The translations under genes and the position numbers were made by a program. A stretch of DNA of 64,000 nt from Nocardioides litoris (GTDB lineage Bacteria; Actinomycetota; Actinomycetes; Propionibacteriales; Nocardioidaceae). Location: assembly GCF_006346315.1 (NCBI RefSeq), contig NZ_VDMR01000010.1, positions 62,001 to 126,000 on the forward strand, written 5' to 3'. A model generated the notes under the pieces. The model saw only the letters and a list, made by a program, of their open reading frames with translations, did no database searches and had not been told where the DNA came from. Shown here one piece after another: positions 24,930 to 33,065 of this stretch; the stretch's first letter is position 1; each line of letters opens with the position of its first letter.

Positions 24930-25934
24930 TCAGGCGGGGCCGGTGCTGCCCGAGGTGCGCCCGACCACCGGGTTGAGCTCGGAGGCGGCCAGCCCGCCGG
25001 GCTCGACGCCGGGCAGGAACTCCCGCCAGGTGCCGCTGATGAGCGTGGGGGACTCGACGACGCGGGCGCCGTCGGCGAAGTACGTCGTGGCCAGCGCGCG
25101 GCGCGGCTGGGTGGTCAGGTTGGGGCCAGCGGTGTGGAAGCACAGCGCGGAGTGGAAGGACACCTCGCCGATCGCGAACGGGCTCGACTCGACCGGCACC
25201 CCCCGCTCGGCCAGCCGCTGGGAGACCGCGACGTCGTAGGTGGTGCCGACCTTGTCGAACGCGAGGTCGTCCATCTCGTCGAGCACCCGCATCCCGCGGG
25301 CGAAGGAGAGCGGTCCCATGCGGCCCGGGACGGCCGACATCGGCATCCACGCGGTGACGGCCTGGGTGGTCTGCAGGGGGAAGTGCTCGGCGTCGTGGTG
25401 CCACGGCGTGCGGCCGCAGCCGGGCTCCTTGGACAGCGCGTTGTCGTGGTAGAGCCGCACGCCCGGCTCGCCGAGCAGCGCCGCGGCCAGGCCTCCGATG
25501 CGCGGCGAGAGGGCGACGGCGCGCATCAGGTCGTCGTGCAGCCACATCTGCTCCAGCGCGGTGAACCGGCCGGCCACGTCGTCGCCGTGCTCGGCGACCA
25601 GCAGCTCCTGGAGGCGCTCGGCGAGGCGGCGCACGACGGCGGGGGAGAGCACCCCGGGCACCTTGACGAACGCGTCGCGGGCGAAGGCCTCCACGGCGGC
25701 CGGGTCGAGGTCGTAGGGCTCGGCCAGCTCGCGCTCGACCTGCTCGTCACTGGCGGGCTCGACGTCGGGCAGGCCCGGGCCGGGCACGAGGTCGGCGGGG
25801 TCGTGGTCGTTGGCGGCGAGCGTGACGTACCAGTCCCACCAGTCCTGGTCGTCGCCCGCCCAGTCCTGGTCGATGCCGCCGGCGCGGTTGGCCTCGGGGA
25901 GGCGGAGGTTCTCGGGCTGGTCGGTCAGAGCCAC
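24930..25934 (-). CDS. phytanoyl-CoA dioxygenase (PhyH) family protein
   Basis: 334 residues. This is a non-haem Fe(II)/2-oxoglutarate oxygenase: the iron-binding HxD is in TPWHHDAEHF and the distal His in LCFHTAGPN, followed by Arg for the co-substrate (PRRALATTYF). The N-terminal 60 residues (DQDWWDWYVTLAANDHDPAD) are acidic and aromatic. GTG 25934 starts inside the methyltransferase gene (10-base overlap). Members hydroxylate diverse small molecules; pairing with a methyltransferase suggests a small biosynthetic or detoxifying step, but the substrate is unknown. Confidence 0.85.
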   Translation of the reverse strand: MALTDQPENLRLPEANRAGGIDQDWAGDDQDWWDWYVTLAANDHDPADLVPGPGLPDVEPASDEQVERELAEPYDLDPAAVEAFARDAFVKVPGVLSPAVVRRLAERLQELLVAEHGDDVAGRFTALEQMWLHDDLMRAVALSPRIGGLAAALLGEPGVRLYHDNALSKEPGCGRTPWHHDAEHFPLQTTQAVTAWMPMSAVPGRMGPLSFARGMRVLDEMDDLAFDKVGTTYDVAVSQRLAERGVPVESSPFAIGEVSFHSALCFHTAGPNLTTQPRRALATTYFADGARVVESPTLISGTWREFLPGVEPGGLAASELNPVVGRTSGSTGPA

Positions 25935-26761
25935 AGCAGGGCCGCCTCGTGGGAGAAGGTGTAGGAACCGGCCGCGTCGCGGCAGGAGGACAGGTAGTCG
26001 CCGAGCACGGGCGCGGCCTCCATCTCCTCCAGGGAGACGGAGTCGTCGAAGGCGCAGCGCTGCAGGAACCCCTCGGCGACGGCGCGGTCGCTGGTGCCGG
26101 TCTGGTAGGTGACGCGCTGCTCGCGCACGTCGGCACCGGCGCGCACGAGCGCGTCGCGCACCTGCTCGGCCGTGGTGTACGGCGTCGCCTCGCGCACCCC
26201 GGCGCGGAACGCGTCGTAGAAGGCGAGGTAGTGCGAGGTCGAGGTGGCCTGCGCTATCAGTCCCAGGCCGCCGGGGGCGAGCGCCGCGACGAACTTCTCG
26301 GCCGCGGCGTCGAGCTCGTCGGGCGGCAGGGCGTAGAGGGCGTGGGTGGCCCACACGACGTCGTACGACGCGTGGTCGGGCTGGTCGGGGTCGTCGGTGG
26401 GCAGGTCCTGCAGCGTCATCACCAGGTCGTGGCGGGCCACGAACGGCGGCGCGAGCACGCCGCGGGCCTCGGCGACGGAGAAGGCCGAGGGGTCGAGCAG
26501 GTCGTAGGCCAGGTCAGGGAGGCCGGCCTCGGCGAGGCCGGCGTGGCGCAGCAGGGCGGTGGGGAACTTGCCGCTGCCGCAGGCCACGTCGAGCAGCGAC
26601 CAGCCCTCGTGGGCGCGCTCGCGCAGCAGCGTCGGCCAGTCGGCGGCGAGGGCGAGCTGGCGGTAGTCCTCGGTGGCGAGGGCGTAGAACGCCTCCATGC
26701 CGGTGCGTCCGGCCTCGCTCCAGTGGGCGAGGCTCCGCTCGGCGGTGTCTCCGGTCGTCAC
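25925..26761 (-). CDS. class I SAM-dependent methyltransferase
   Basis: 278 residues with motif I LLDVACGSGKF (about 55-65), an acidic motif II and a post-motif VVWATHALYALP. The C-terminal half (YLAFYDAFRAGVREATPYTT, and a long acidic helix) is reminiscent of small-molecule methyltransferases. It is first in a three-gene operon with the PhyH-like dioxygenase (10-base overlap) and the EEP-family hydrolase. It is divergent from another methyltransferase gene 72 bases away. Confidence 0.85.
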   Translation of the reverse strand: MTTGDTAERSLAHWSEAGRTGMEAFYALATEDYRQLALAADWPTLLRERAHEGWSLLDVACGSGKFPTALLRHAGLAEAGLPDLAYDLLDPSAFSVAEARGVLAPPFVARHDLVMTLQDLPTDDPDQPDHASYDVVWATHALYALPPDELDAAAEKFVAALAPGGLGLIAQATSTSHYLAFYDAFRAGVREATPYTTAEQVRDALVRAGADVREQRVTYQTGTSDRAVAEGFLQRCAFDDSVSLEEMEAAPVLGDYLSSCRDAAGSYTFSHEAALLWL

Positions 26762-26833
26762 GCAGGGCCTCTCGTCGGCGCGGGGTCACCCCTTGGAGCG
26801 AGGTGGGGCGCTGGTGCCTGCTTGACTCCAGCG

Positions 26834-27703
26834 GTGTCCAACCTAGCCCGGCCGCTCACCCCTCCGGTTGACCCCGCCGGTGACCTCCTCGACGAGCTCC
26901 GGGCCGCGCGGGCGGGGGCGGCGCCGCTCCCGGGGCTCGACCCGGCGACGTACGCGCGCAGCCACGAGGGGTTCGAGCGGCTCTCCGACCAGCGCCAGCT
27001 GATCGCGGCCGACCTGGCCGCCCGGCTGCTGCGCCACGAGGGCGACGTCTCGGTGCTCTCGGTCGGCTGCGGCGACGGCACCCTCGACGCCGCGCTGGCC
27101 ACAGCCCTGGTCGACGCCGACCCCGGGCGTCGGGTCCGGTGGACCGGGGTGGAGCCGTACGCCGGCAGCGCGGCCGCCTTCGCCGAGCGGCTCGGCCGGC
27201 TCACCGGTCGCGGGCTCGACCTCGAGGTGCACGCGACGACGTTCGACGAGGCGCCGGTGGCCGGGCCGTTCGACGTCATCACGTTCGTGCACTCGATGTA
27301 CTACGTGCCCGACGTCGCCGCCGCCGTGCGGCGCGCGCACGACCTGCTCCGCCCCGGCGGCGAGCTGCTGGTGCTGAGCGCCCCGCGCGCCGAGCTCAAC
27401 GCGCTGGTCGAGGTGCTCGCCCCGCCGGTGGAGGGCCACGAGCAGTGGTTCAGCGACGACGTCGCGGCCGGGGTGCGGGCGACCGGCCTGCGCGCCGACA
27501 CCCCCACCACCCTCGGCGCGCGCTGGGACGCGGCCGCGGCCGACGACGAGGTGCTCGACTTCGCCGTCCAGGCCCGGCTGACCGACGACCTCCGCCCGAC
27601 CGTCCGCTCCTACCTCTCGGTCGTCTCGGCCGCCTCGCCCGGCGACCGGGTGCCCCACCCCGTCGACGTGCACCGGGTGGTCCGCCGACCCTGCTCGGGG
27701 TGA
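26834..27703 (+). CDS. class I SAM-dependent methyltransferase, divergent partner
   Basis: 289 residues. Motif I VLSVGCGDGTLDAAL (about 74-88), motif II-like WTGVEPYAGSAAAFAERL, ITFVHSMYYVPD and HDLLRPGGELLVLS are clear. The whole pattern (polar binding of small amines, VGCGDG) recalls histamine/carnosine N-methyltransferase-like enzymes, a tentative resemblance. GTG 26834 is the only start giving a full N-terminus. It faces the methyltransferase-dioxygenase operon head to head, which suggests shared control. Confidence 0.8.
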   Translation: MSNLARPLTPPVDPAGDLLDELRAARAGAAPLPGLDPATYARSHEGFERLSDQRQLIAADLAARLLRHEGDVSVLSVGCGDGTLDAALATALVDADPGRRVRWTGVEPYAGSAAAFAERLGRLTGRGLDLEVHATTFDEAPVAGPFDVITFVHSMYYVPDVAAAVRRAHDLLRPGGELLVLSAPRAELNALVEVLAPPVEGHEQWFSDDVAAGVRATGLRADTPTTLGARWDAAAADDEVLDFAVQARLTDDLRPTVRSYLSVVSAASPGDRVPHPVDVHRVVRRPCSG

Positions 27704-27810
27704 GCCGCCCCCACCGTCGTCGGGCCCACACTGTGACCACCTTCGAGTGACCCACCACGACCCGGGTGGTCGTTCCACTCCGCGGTCCGCCGCTGGGGTG
27801 ATCGAAGTGC

Positions 27811-27843
27811 CGACACCCCGGCCGGGGACTTACCGGGGTGTCG
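27811..27843. terminator. hairpin downstream of the methyltransferase
   Basis: An 11-bp stem (CGACACCCCGG/CCGGGGTGTCG) with an 11-base loop, about 110 bases after the stop codon. No T-tract. It may end methyltransferase transcription before the next promoter. Confidence 0.55.
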
Positions 27844-27844
27844 G

Positions 27845-27871
27845 GCCTGACCCGCCTGACCTGCCTGACCC
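27845..27871. repeat. 9-bp tandem repeat, three units
   Basis: GCCTGACCC, GCCTGACCT and GCCTGACCC run head to tail between the hairpin and the next promoter. Confidence 0.75.
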
Positions 27872-27886
27872 GCCTGGGGCTCGTCG

Positions 27887-27916
27887 CTGACGGACCCCCG
27901 GCACGGCCCCTAGGGT
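27887..27916 (+). promoter_or_regulatory. promoter of the Tm-1-like operon
   Basis: CTGACG (27887-27892), an 18-base spacer and TAGGGT (27911-27916). The first gene starts at 27966 after a strong AGGGAGGA site. Confidence 0.5.
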
Positions 27917-27965
27917 GGCCGGGGCCCGTCTCCCGCGGGCCGTGCCGCACCAGGGAGGACCGACC

Positions 27966-29204
27966 GTGGCCGTGCTCGTCGTGGGGACCCTGGACACCAA
28001 GGGCGCCGAGGTCGCCTTCGTGCGCGACCTGCTCGAGCGCGACGGCTCGACCGTGCTGGTGCTCGACGTCGGCGTGCTCCGCGAGGGCGACGTGCCGGCC
28101 GACGTCGGCGCGGCCGAGGTGGCCGCCGCCGGGGGAGCCGACCTCGAGGCCCTGCGCGCGGCCGGTGACCGCGGCGCGGCCCTGCGCGCCATGGCCCGTG
28201 GCGCGGCCGCGCTGGTGCGCGACCTGGTCGCCCGCGGCGAGGTCGACGGCCTGCTCGGCCTCGGCGGCAGCGGCGGGTCCTCGGTGGTCGCCGAGGTCGT
28301 CCGCGAGCTGCCGGTCGGCCTGCCCAAGCTGCTCGTCTCGACCATGGCCAGCGGCGACGTGTCGGCCTACGTCGGCGAGGGCGACCTGACCCTCATGCAC
28401 AGCGTCGTCGACCTGGCCGGCCTCAACGTCATCTCGCGCGCGGTGCTGCGCAACGCCGCCGCCGCGATCGGCGCGATGGCCTCGTCGTACGCCGCCGCCC
28501 GCACCGCGCCCCCCGAGGCCGGGGGACGGCCGCTGGTGGCGGCCACCATGTTCGGCGTCACCACGCCCGCGGTCGAGGTGGCCAAGGCCGAGCTGGAGGA
28601 GCGGGGGTACGACGTCGTGGTCTTCCACGCCACCGGCTCGGGCGGGCGGGCCATGGAGGCGCTGGTGCGCAGCGGGTTCTTCGCCGGCGTGCTCGACCTG
28701 ACCACGACCGAGGTCGCCGACGAGGTGGTCGGCGGTGTGCTCTCGGCCGGGCCCGGCCGGCTCACCGGCGCCGCCGAGCTCGGCGTGCCGCAGGTGGTCA
28801 GCCTGGGCGCGGTCGACATGGTCAACTTCGGCCCCCGCGACTCGGTGCCGCCGCAGTTCGACGACCGCACGCTGCTCGTGCACAACGACACCGTCACCCT
28901 GATGCGCACGACCCCCGAGGAGGCGACCGTCATCGGCCGCACGATCGGGGAGCGGGTGGCGCGCAGCACCGGCCCGGTGGTTGCGTTCGTGCCGGCCGGC
29001 GGCACGTCGGCCATCGACGTGGTCGACGGCCCGTTCTGGGATCCCGAGGCCGACCGGGCCGCCGCGGCGGCGTTCCGCGAGGCGCTCGCCGGCACCGTCG
29101 AGGTCGTCGAGAGCGACGACGACGTCAACGCCCCCACCTTCGCCCGCGCGATGGCGCGCCGGCTGCACGACCTGGTCAACGGCACCCGAGGAGAGACGTC
29201 ATGA
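27966..29204 (+). CDS. Tm-1-like ATP-binding (UPF0261) protein
   Basis: 412 residues. The N-terminal domain begins AVLVVGTLDTKGAEVAFVRD, the hallmark of UPF0261/Tm-1-like proteins, followed by the Gly-rich LLGLGGSGGSSV loop. The C-terminal domain has ATMFGVTTPAVE, VFHATGSGGRAMEALV, LDLTTTEVADEVVGG and VPAGGTSAIDV. The plant Tm-1 virus-resistance protein carries this domain fused to the domain encoded by the next gene. The start GTG 27966 follows an AGGGAGGA ribosome site. The stop overlaps the next ATG (ATGA). Biochemical function in bacteria is unknown. Confidence 0.88.
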   Translation: MAVLVVGTLDTKGAEVAFVRDLLERDGSTVLVLDVGVLREGDVPADVGAAEVAAAGGADLEALRAAGDRGAALRAMARGAAALVRDLVARGEVDGLLGLGGSGGSSVVAEVVRELPVGLPKLLVSTMASGDVSAYVGEGDLTLMHSVVDLAGLNVISRAVLRNAAAAIGAMASSYAAARTAPPEAGGRPLVAATMFGVTTPAVEVAKAELEERGYDVVVFHATGSGGRAMEALVRSGFFAGVLDLTTTEVADEVVGGVLSAGPGRLTGAAELGVPQVVSLGAVDMVNFGPRDSVPPQFDDRTLLVHNDTVTLMRTTPEEATVIGRTIGERVARSTGPVVAFVPAGGTSAIDVVDGPFWDPEADRAAAAAFREALAGTVEVVESDDDVNAPTFARAMARRLHDLVNGTRGETS

Positions 29205-30022
29205 ACCGCACCGAGGCCCTCCGCGCACTGCGCGGCCAGGTCGAGCAGGGCCTGCCCGTCGTCGGGGCCGGCGCGGGCACCGGGCTGTCGGCCAAGTCGG
29301 CCGAGGCCGGCGGCGCCGACCTCATCATCATCTACAACTCCGGGCGCTTCCGGATGGCCGGCCGCGGCTCGCTGGCCGGGATGATGCCCTACGGCGACGC
29401 CAACGCGATCGTGATGGAGATGGCCGCCGAGGTGCTGCCCGTCGTGCGTCGTGTGCCGGTGCTGGCGGGCGTGTGCGGCACCGACCCCTTCCGGCTGATG
29501 CCGCAGTTCCTCGACGAGGTGGCCCGCACCGGGTTCGCCGGCGTGCAGAACTTCCCCACCGTCGGCCTGGTCGACGGCGTCTTCCGGGCCAACCTGGAGG
29601 AGACCGGGATGGGCTTCGACCTCGAGGTCGAGATGATCCGCCTGGCCCACGAGCGCGACCTGCTCACCTCGCCGTACGTCTTCGACGTCGAGCAGGCCCG
29701 CGCCATGACCGAGGCCGGCGCCGACGTGCTGGTGCCGCACATGGGCCTGACCACCAAGGGCGCGATCGGCGCGACGACGGCGATCACGCTGGAGGAGTCG
29801 GTCGAGCGCGTGCAGGCGATGGCCGACGCCGCCCACGAGGTCGACCCCGACGTGCTGGTGCTCTGCCACGGCGGCCCCATCGCCGAGCCCGACGACGTGC
29901 GGTTCGTGCTCGAGCGCACCACCGGCGTCGTCGGCTTCTTCGGCGCCTCGTCGATGGAGCGGCTGCCCACCGAGCGCGCCATCGCCGACCAGCTGCAGCA
30001 GTTCAAGACCCTGCCCGTCTGA
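29201..30022 (+). CDS. TIM-barrel protein, phosphoenolpyruvate hydrolase/Tm-1 C-domain family
   Basis: 273 residues. VVGAGAGTGLSAKSAEAGGAD, LIIIYNSGRFRMAGRGSLAG, GDANAIVMEMA, GVCGTDPFR, GVQNFPTVGLVDG and CHGGPIAEP define a TIM barrel of the group annotated as PEP-hydrolase-like and equivalent to the C-terminal half of plant Tm-1. It overlaps the UPF0261 gene by four bases. The two products very likely act together. The named hydrolase activity is a family label, not something the sequence proves. Confidence 0.85.
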   Translation: MNRTEALRALRGQVEQGLPVVGAGAGTGLSAKSAEAGGADLIIIYNSGRFRMAGRGSLAGMMPYGDANAIVMEMAAEVLPVVRRVPVLAGVCGTDPFRLMPQFLDEVARTGFAGVQNFPTVGLVDGVFRANLEETGMGFDLEVEMIRLAHERDLLTSPYVFDVEQARAMTEAGADVLVPHMGLTTKGAIGATTAITLEESVERVQAMADAAHEVDPDVLVLCHGGPIAEPDDVRFVLERTTGVVGFFGASSMERLPTERAIADQLQQFKTLPV

Positions 30023-30060
30023 CCCGAGCCCGACCCCGACCCGAGCCGAGGAGACCCGCC

Positions 30061-30483
30061 GTGCACCGTCGCCCGCTGGACCTGCCCACGATGGTGCTCG
30101 ACTGGGGGTCGATCACCTGGTTCGTCTCCCCGAGCACCGTGCCGGGCGCGACGTCGTCGTTCGGCGAGGTCGTCATCAACCCGACCAAGGGCCACGCCCG
30201 CCACGAGCACCCCGACGCCGACGAGGTGCTGTACGTCGTCGAGGGCACCGGCCGCCAGACCGTGGGCGACGGGCCGGAGTTCGACATCGTGGCCGGCGAC
30301 TCGATCTGGGTGCCGAAGGGGACCCTGCACTCGACCTTCAACACCGGGTGGAAGCAGCTGCGCCTCATCGCGACCTACACCCCCGGCGGGGAGGAGCAGG
30401 CCCTGCGCGGCCTGCCCGACTTCGTCGAGCTGCCCGCCGGCGAGGTGCCGGTGTGGGAGCGGGCCGCCGGCCACGACGCCTGA
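30061..30483 (+). CDS. single-domain cupin protein
   Basis: 140 residues. Cupin motif 1 is HARHEHPDADEVLYVVEGTG (metal-binding His, His and Glu) and motif 2 includes GDSIWVPKGTLHSTFNTG (His). Such proteins bind a metal and act as isomerases, oxygenases or sensors of small molecules. GTG 30061 follows a GAGGAG site by about eight bases. It is third in the operon, 38 bases after the TIM-barrel gene, so it probably serves the same pathway. Confidence 0.85.
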   Translation: MHRRPLDLPTMVLDWGSITWFVSPSTVPGATSSFGEVVINPTKGHARHEHPDADEVLYVVEGTGRQTVGDGPEFDIVAGDSIWVPKGTLHSTFNTGWKQLRLIATYTPGGEEQALRGLPDFVELPAGEVPVWERAAGHDA

Positions 30484-30532
30484 CCCCCGTCCCGGTCCAC
30501 GGGCTGGGGTCGGGGCGGGCAGGCTGGTCGCC

Positions 30533-30772
30533 ATGACCGACGACGACCGCCCCGACCAGCCGCCCGAGCCGCCCGAGCCGCCCGAGCCGACGGACGACGA
30601 GGGCGAGCGGGCGGCGGTCTACCTCTCCTCGGGCATCGCGATCGGCATGGGGGTCGGCGCCGGGCTCGGGCTCCTCCTCGGCAACCTCGCCGTCGGCATC
30701 GGCGTCGGGATGGCACTCGGGTCGACCGTGGTGGCGGCTCTCCTGGCCAGGAACGCCCGCCGCGGTCGCTAG
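30533..30772 (+). CDS. small membrane protein with glycine-zipper segments
   Basis: 79 residues: an acidic Pro-Glu-Pro repeat (PPEPPEPPEP) at the N-terminus, then two hydrophobic Gly-rich segments (about 32-50 and 52-70) of GxxxG type, ending in Arg-rich residues. Glycine-zipper hairpins insert in membranes. It has no known family assigned here. Confidence 0.55.
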   Translation: MTDDDRPDQPPEPPEPPEPTDDEGERAAVYLSSGIAIGMGVGAGLGLLLGNLAVGIGVGMALGSTVVAALLARNARRGR

Positions 30773-30814
30773 CCGCGACCGGCGGCTCGCCCGTCCCACC
30801 GTTCACTCGGGTGG

Positions 30815-30843
30815 ACATCTGTCACGACGTTGTCCACAGATGT
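30815..30843. promoter_or_regulatory. inverted repeat with a DnaA-box-like half
   Basis: ACATCTGT (30815-30822) and ACAGATGT (30836-30843) form an 8-bp inverted repeat with a 13-base spacer. The right half contains TTGTCCACA (30830-30838), identical to the DnaA-box consensus of high-GC actinobacteria. A weaker opposite copy (GGTGGACAT) lies in the left half. It sits just upstream of the tad promoter, so it may be an operator. Confidence 0.4.
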
Positions 30844-30853
30844 GCCCGGGGGT

Positions 30854-30884
30854 CTGTCACCCGGGCGGGTGGGCTGCTTATCGT
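30854..30884 (+). promoter_or_regulatory. promoter of the tad operon
   Basis: CTGTCA (30854-30859), 19-base spacer, TATCGT (30879-30884). The tadA ATG at 30929 follows an AAAGG ribosome site. Confidence 0.45.
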
Positions 30885-30928
30885 CGGCGGGTCACGCGCT
30901 CTCGCACCTCGGGAAAGGCAGGCCGCGG

Positions 30929-32206
30929 ATGACACTGACGCACCCTGGTGACGCCCCGGCCCGCGCCGGTCGGTCCCACGACGCACTGCTCGACGACCTC
31001 GACCGGTCGGTCCGCGAGCTGGTGCGTCGTGAGGGGGTCGACCCGCAGCGCGACGCCGCCGTCGTACGCCGGTTGGCGGAGTCGGTGGTGCGGGCCCACG
31101 ACGAGCGGAGCCTGACCGGGGCGGTGGCGCCGGTGGCCGACGTGGGGGCCGTGGTCGGGGAGCTGGTGGCGCGGGTCTCGGGGTTCGGGCCGCTGCAGCC
31201 GTTCCTCGACGACCCGGCGGTGGAGGAGATCTGGATCAACGACCCCAGCCGGGTGTTCGTGGCGCGGCGGGGCAAGCACGAGCTGACCAACCTGGTGCTG
31301 ACGCCGGCGCAGGTGACCGAGCTGGTGGAGCGGATGCTGAAGTCCAGCGGCCGCCGGCTCGACGTGTCCGCGCCGTTCGTCGACGCGATGCTGCCCGAGG
31401 GGCACCGGCTGCACGTGGTGCTGGAGGGCATCAGCCGGGGGTTCTCGGCGGTCAACATCCGCAAGTTCGTGCTGCGGGCCGCGCAGCTGGGTGACCTGGT
31501 CGAGCTGGGGAGCCTGAGCCCGCGGGCGGCGGCGTTCCTCGAGGCCAGCGTGCGGGCCGGGCTCAACGTGGTCGTGGCCGGCGGCACCCAGGCGGGCAAG
31601 ACGACGATGCTCAACTGCCTGGCCGCTGCGGTCCCGGGTGGGGAGCGGGTCGTCTCGTGCGAGGAGGTCTTCGAGATCAAGTTCCCGCACCCCGACTGGG
31701 TGCCGATGCAGACCCGGCAGGCCGGGCTGGAGGGCACGGGCGAGATCCGGCTGCGCGACCTGGTCAAGGAGTCGCTGCGGATGCGGCCCAGCCGCATCAT
31801 CGTCGGCGAGGTCCGGGCCGCGGAGTGCCTCGACCTGCTGCTGGCGCTCAACGCGGGTCTGCCGGGCATGGCGACCATCCACGCCAACAGCGCCCGGGAG
31901 GCGCTGGTCAAGATGTGCACGCTGCCGCTCCTGGCCGGCGAGAACATCAGTGCTCGCTTCGTGGTGCCCACCGTCGCCTCGTCGGTCGACCTCGTCGTGC
32001 ACCTCGGCGTCGACGCGCACGGCGTGCGCCGGGTCAACGAGATCGCCGGCGTGCCGGGGCGGGTCGAGAACGACGTCATCGAGGTCACCCCGATCTTCGT
32101 GCGCCACGGCCAGGAGCTGCGCCGCACCCACGGGCTGCCGCCGCGGCTGGAGCTGTTCGAGCGGGTGGGGATCGACGTGCACGCCCTGCTGCAGGACGGG
32201 CGGTGA
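30929..32206 (+). CDS. tadA: TadA/CpaF-type pilus assembly ATPase
   Basis: A 425-residue secretion ATPase that powers Flp/Tad pilus assembly. The N-terminal domain (30-180) ends in FGPLQPFLDDPAVEEIWIND. The C-terminal RecA domain has Walker A GGTQAGKTT (about 213-221), the Asp box, Walker B RIIVGEVRAAE and the His box GLPGMATIHAN. ATG 30929 is chosen because upstream in-frame codons lack coding character and AAAGG precedes it. It heads a run of seven tightly spaced genes. It is a paralogue class also used for conjugation, but the downstream tadB/C and pilin genes settle the assignment. Confidence 0.93.
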   Translation: MTLTHPGDAPARAGRSHDALLDDLDRSVRELVRREGVDPQRDAAVVRRLAESVVRAHDERSLTGAVAPVADVGAVVGELVARVSGFGPLQPFLDDPAVEEIWINDPSRVFVARRGKHELTNLVLTPAQVTELVERMLKSSGRRLDVSAPFVDAMLPEGHRLHVVLEGISRGFSAVNIRKFVLRAAQLGDLVELGSLSPRAAAFLEASVRAGLNVVVAGGTQAGKTTMLNCLAAAVPGGERVVSCEEVFEIKFPHPDWVPMQTRQAGLEGTGEIRLRDLVKESLRMRPSRIIVGEVRAAECLDLLLALNAGLPGMATIHANSAREALVKMCTLPLLAGENISARFVVPTVASSVDLVVHLGVDAHGVRRVNEIAGVPGRVENDVIEVTPIFVRHGQELRRTHGLPPRLELFERVGIDVHALLQDGR

Positions 32207-32210
32207 CGGC

Positions 32211-33065
32211 GTGGGAGCGCTCGTCGGGCTCGGCGTGGGGGTCGGGCTGCTGCTGGTGTGGTCGGCGTTCGCGCTGCCGCGGCCGGTCGAGCCGGTCCAG
32301 CGTCCACCGGGACGTGTACGCCGGCTGCTCGACTCCGCGGGCCTGAGGGAGGTCTCGACCGCTGGCTCCGCCGTGCTCTGCCTGGGCTGCGGGGCCGTGG
32401 TCGGCGTGGTGGTGCAGGCGGCGTCGACCACGCCGCCGGTGGCCCTGGCCTTCGCCGCCATCGGTGCCTACCTGCCGGTCGCCATCGTCACCGGCCGCGC
32501 CCGCCGGCGGCTGCGCGAGCTGGCCGAGGTCTGGCCCGAGGCCATCGACAACCTCGCCTCGGCCGTCCGGGCCGGGCTGTCCCTGCCCGACGCGCTGTCG
32601 GGGCTGGCCACCCGCGGGCCCGAGCCGCTGCGGGCGTTCTTCGACGCGTTCGCGCTGGACTACCAGGTCACGGGCCGGTTCGGCGAGAGCCTCGACCGGC
32701 TCAAGGTCCGGCTGGCCGACCCCGTCGGCGACCGCGTCGTCGAGGGCCTGCGGATCGCTCGTGAGGTCGGCGGCGGCGAGCTCGGCCGCCTGCTGCGCAA
32801 CCTCTCCGGCTACCTGCGCGACGACCTGCGCACCCGCTCCGAGCTCGAGTCCAGGCAGTCCTGGGCCGTCAACGGCGCACGGCTGGCGGTCGCCTCGCCC
32901 TGGGTCGTGCTGCTGCTCATGTCGCTGCAGTCCGACGTCATCCAGCGCTACCGCTCGGCCACCGGCGCCCTCGTCCTGGCCGTCGGCGCCGGCACGTGCC
33001 TCGTCGCCTACCGCGTGATGATGCGCATCGGGCGGCTCCCGACCGAGCGGCGGGTGCTGTCGTGA
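32211..33065 (+). CDS. tadB: TadB-type membrane platform protein
   Basis: 284 residues, GTG start four bases after tadA. One N-terminal membrane segment, two more around residues 45-90, the cytoplasmic T2SS-F domain (AEVWPEAIDNLASAVRAGLS, SLPDALSGLA, REVGGGELGRLLRNLSGYLR), and two C-terminal membrane segments. The GspF-like core anchors the ATPase to the membrane. The stop overlaps tadC (GTGA). Confidence 0.9.
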   Translation: MGALVGLGVGVGLLLVWSAFALPRPVEPVQRPPGRVRRLLDSAGLREVSTAGSAVLCLGCGAVVGVVVQAASTTPPVALAFAAIGAYLPVAIVTGRARRRLRELAEVWPEAIDNLASAVRAGLSLPDALSGLATRGPEPLRAFFDAFALDYQVTGRFGESLDRLKVRLADPVGDRVVEGLRIAREVGGGELGRLLRNLSGYLRDDLRTRSELESRQSWAVNGARLAVASPWVVLLLMSLQSDVIQRYRSATGALVLAVGAGTCLVAYRVMMRIGRLPTERRVLS

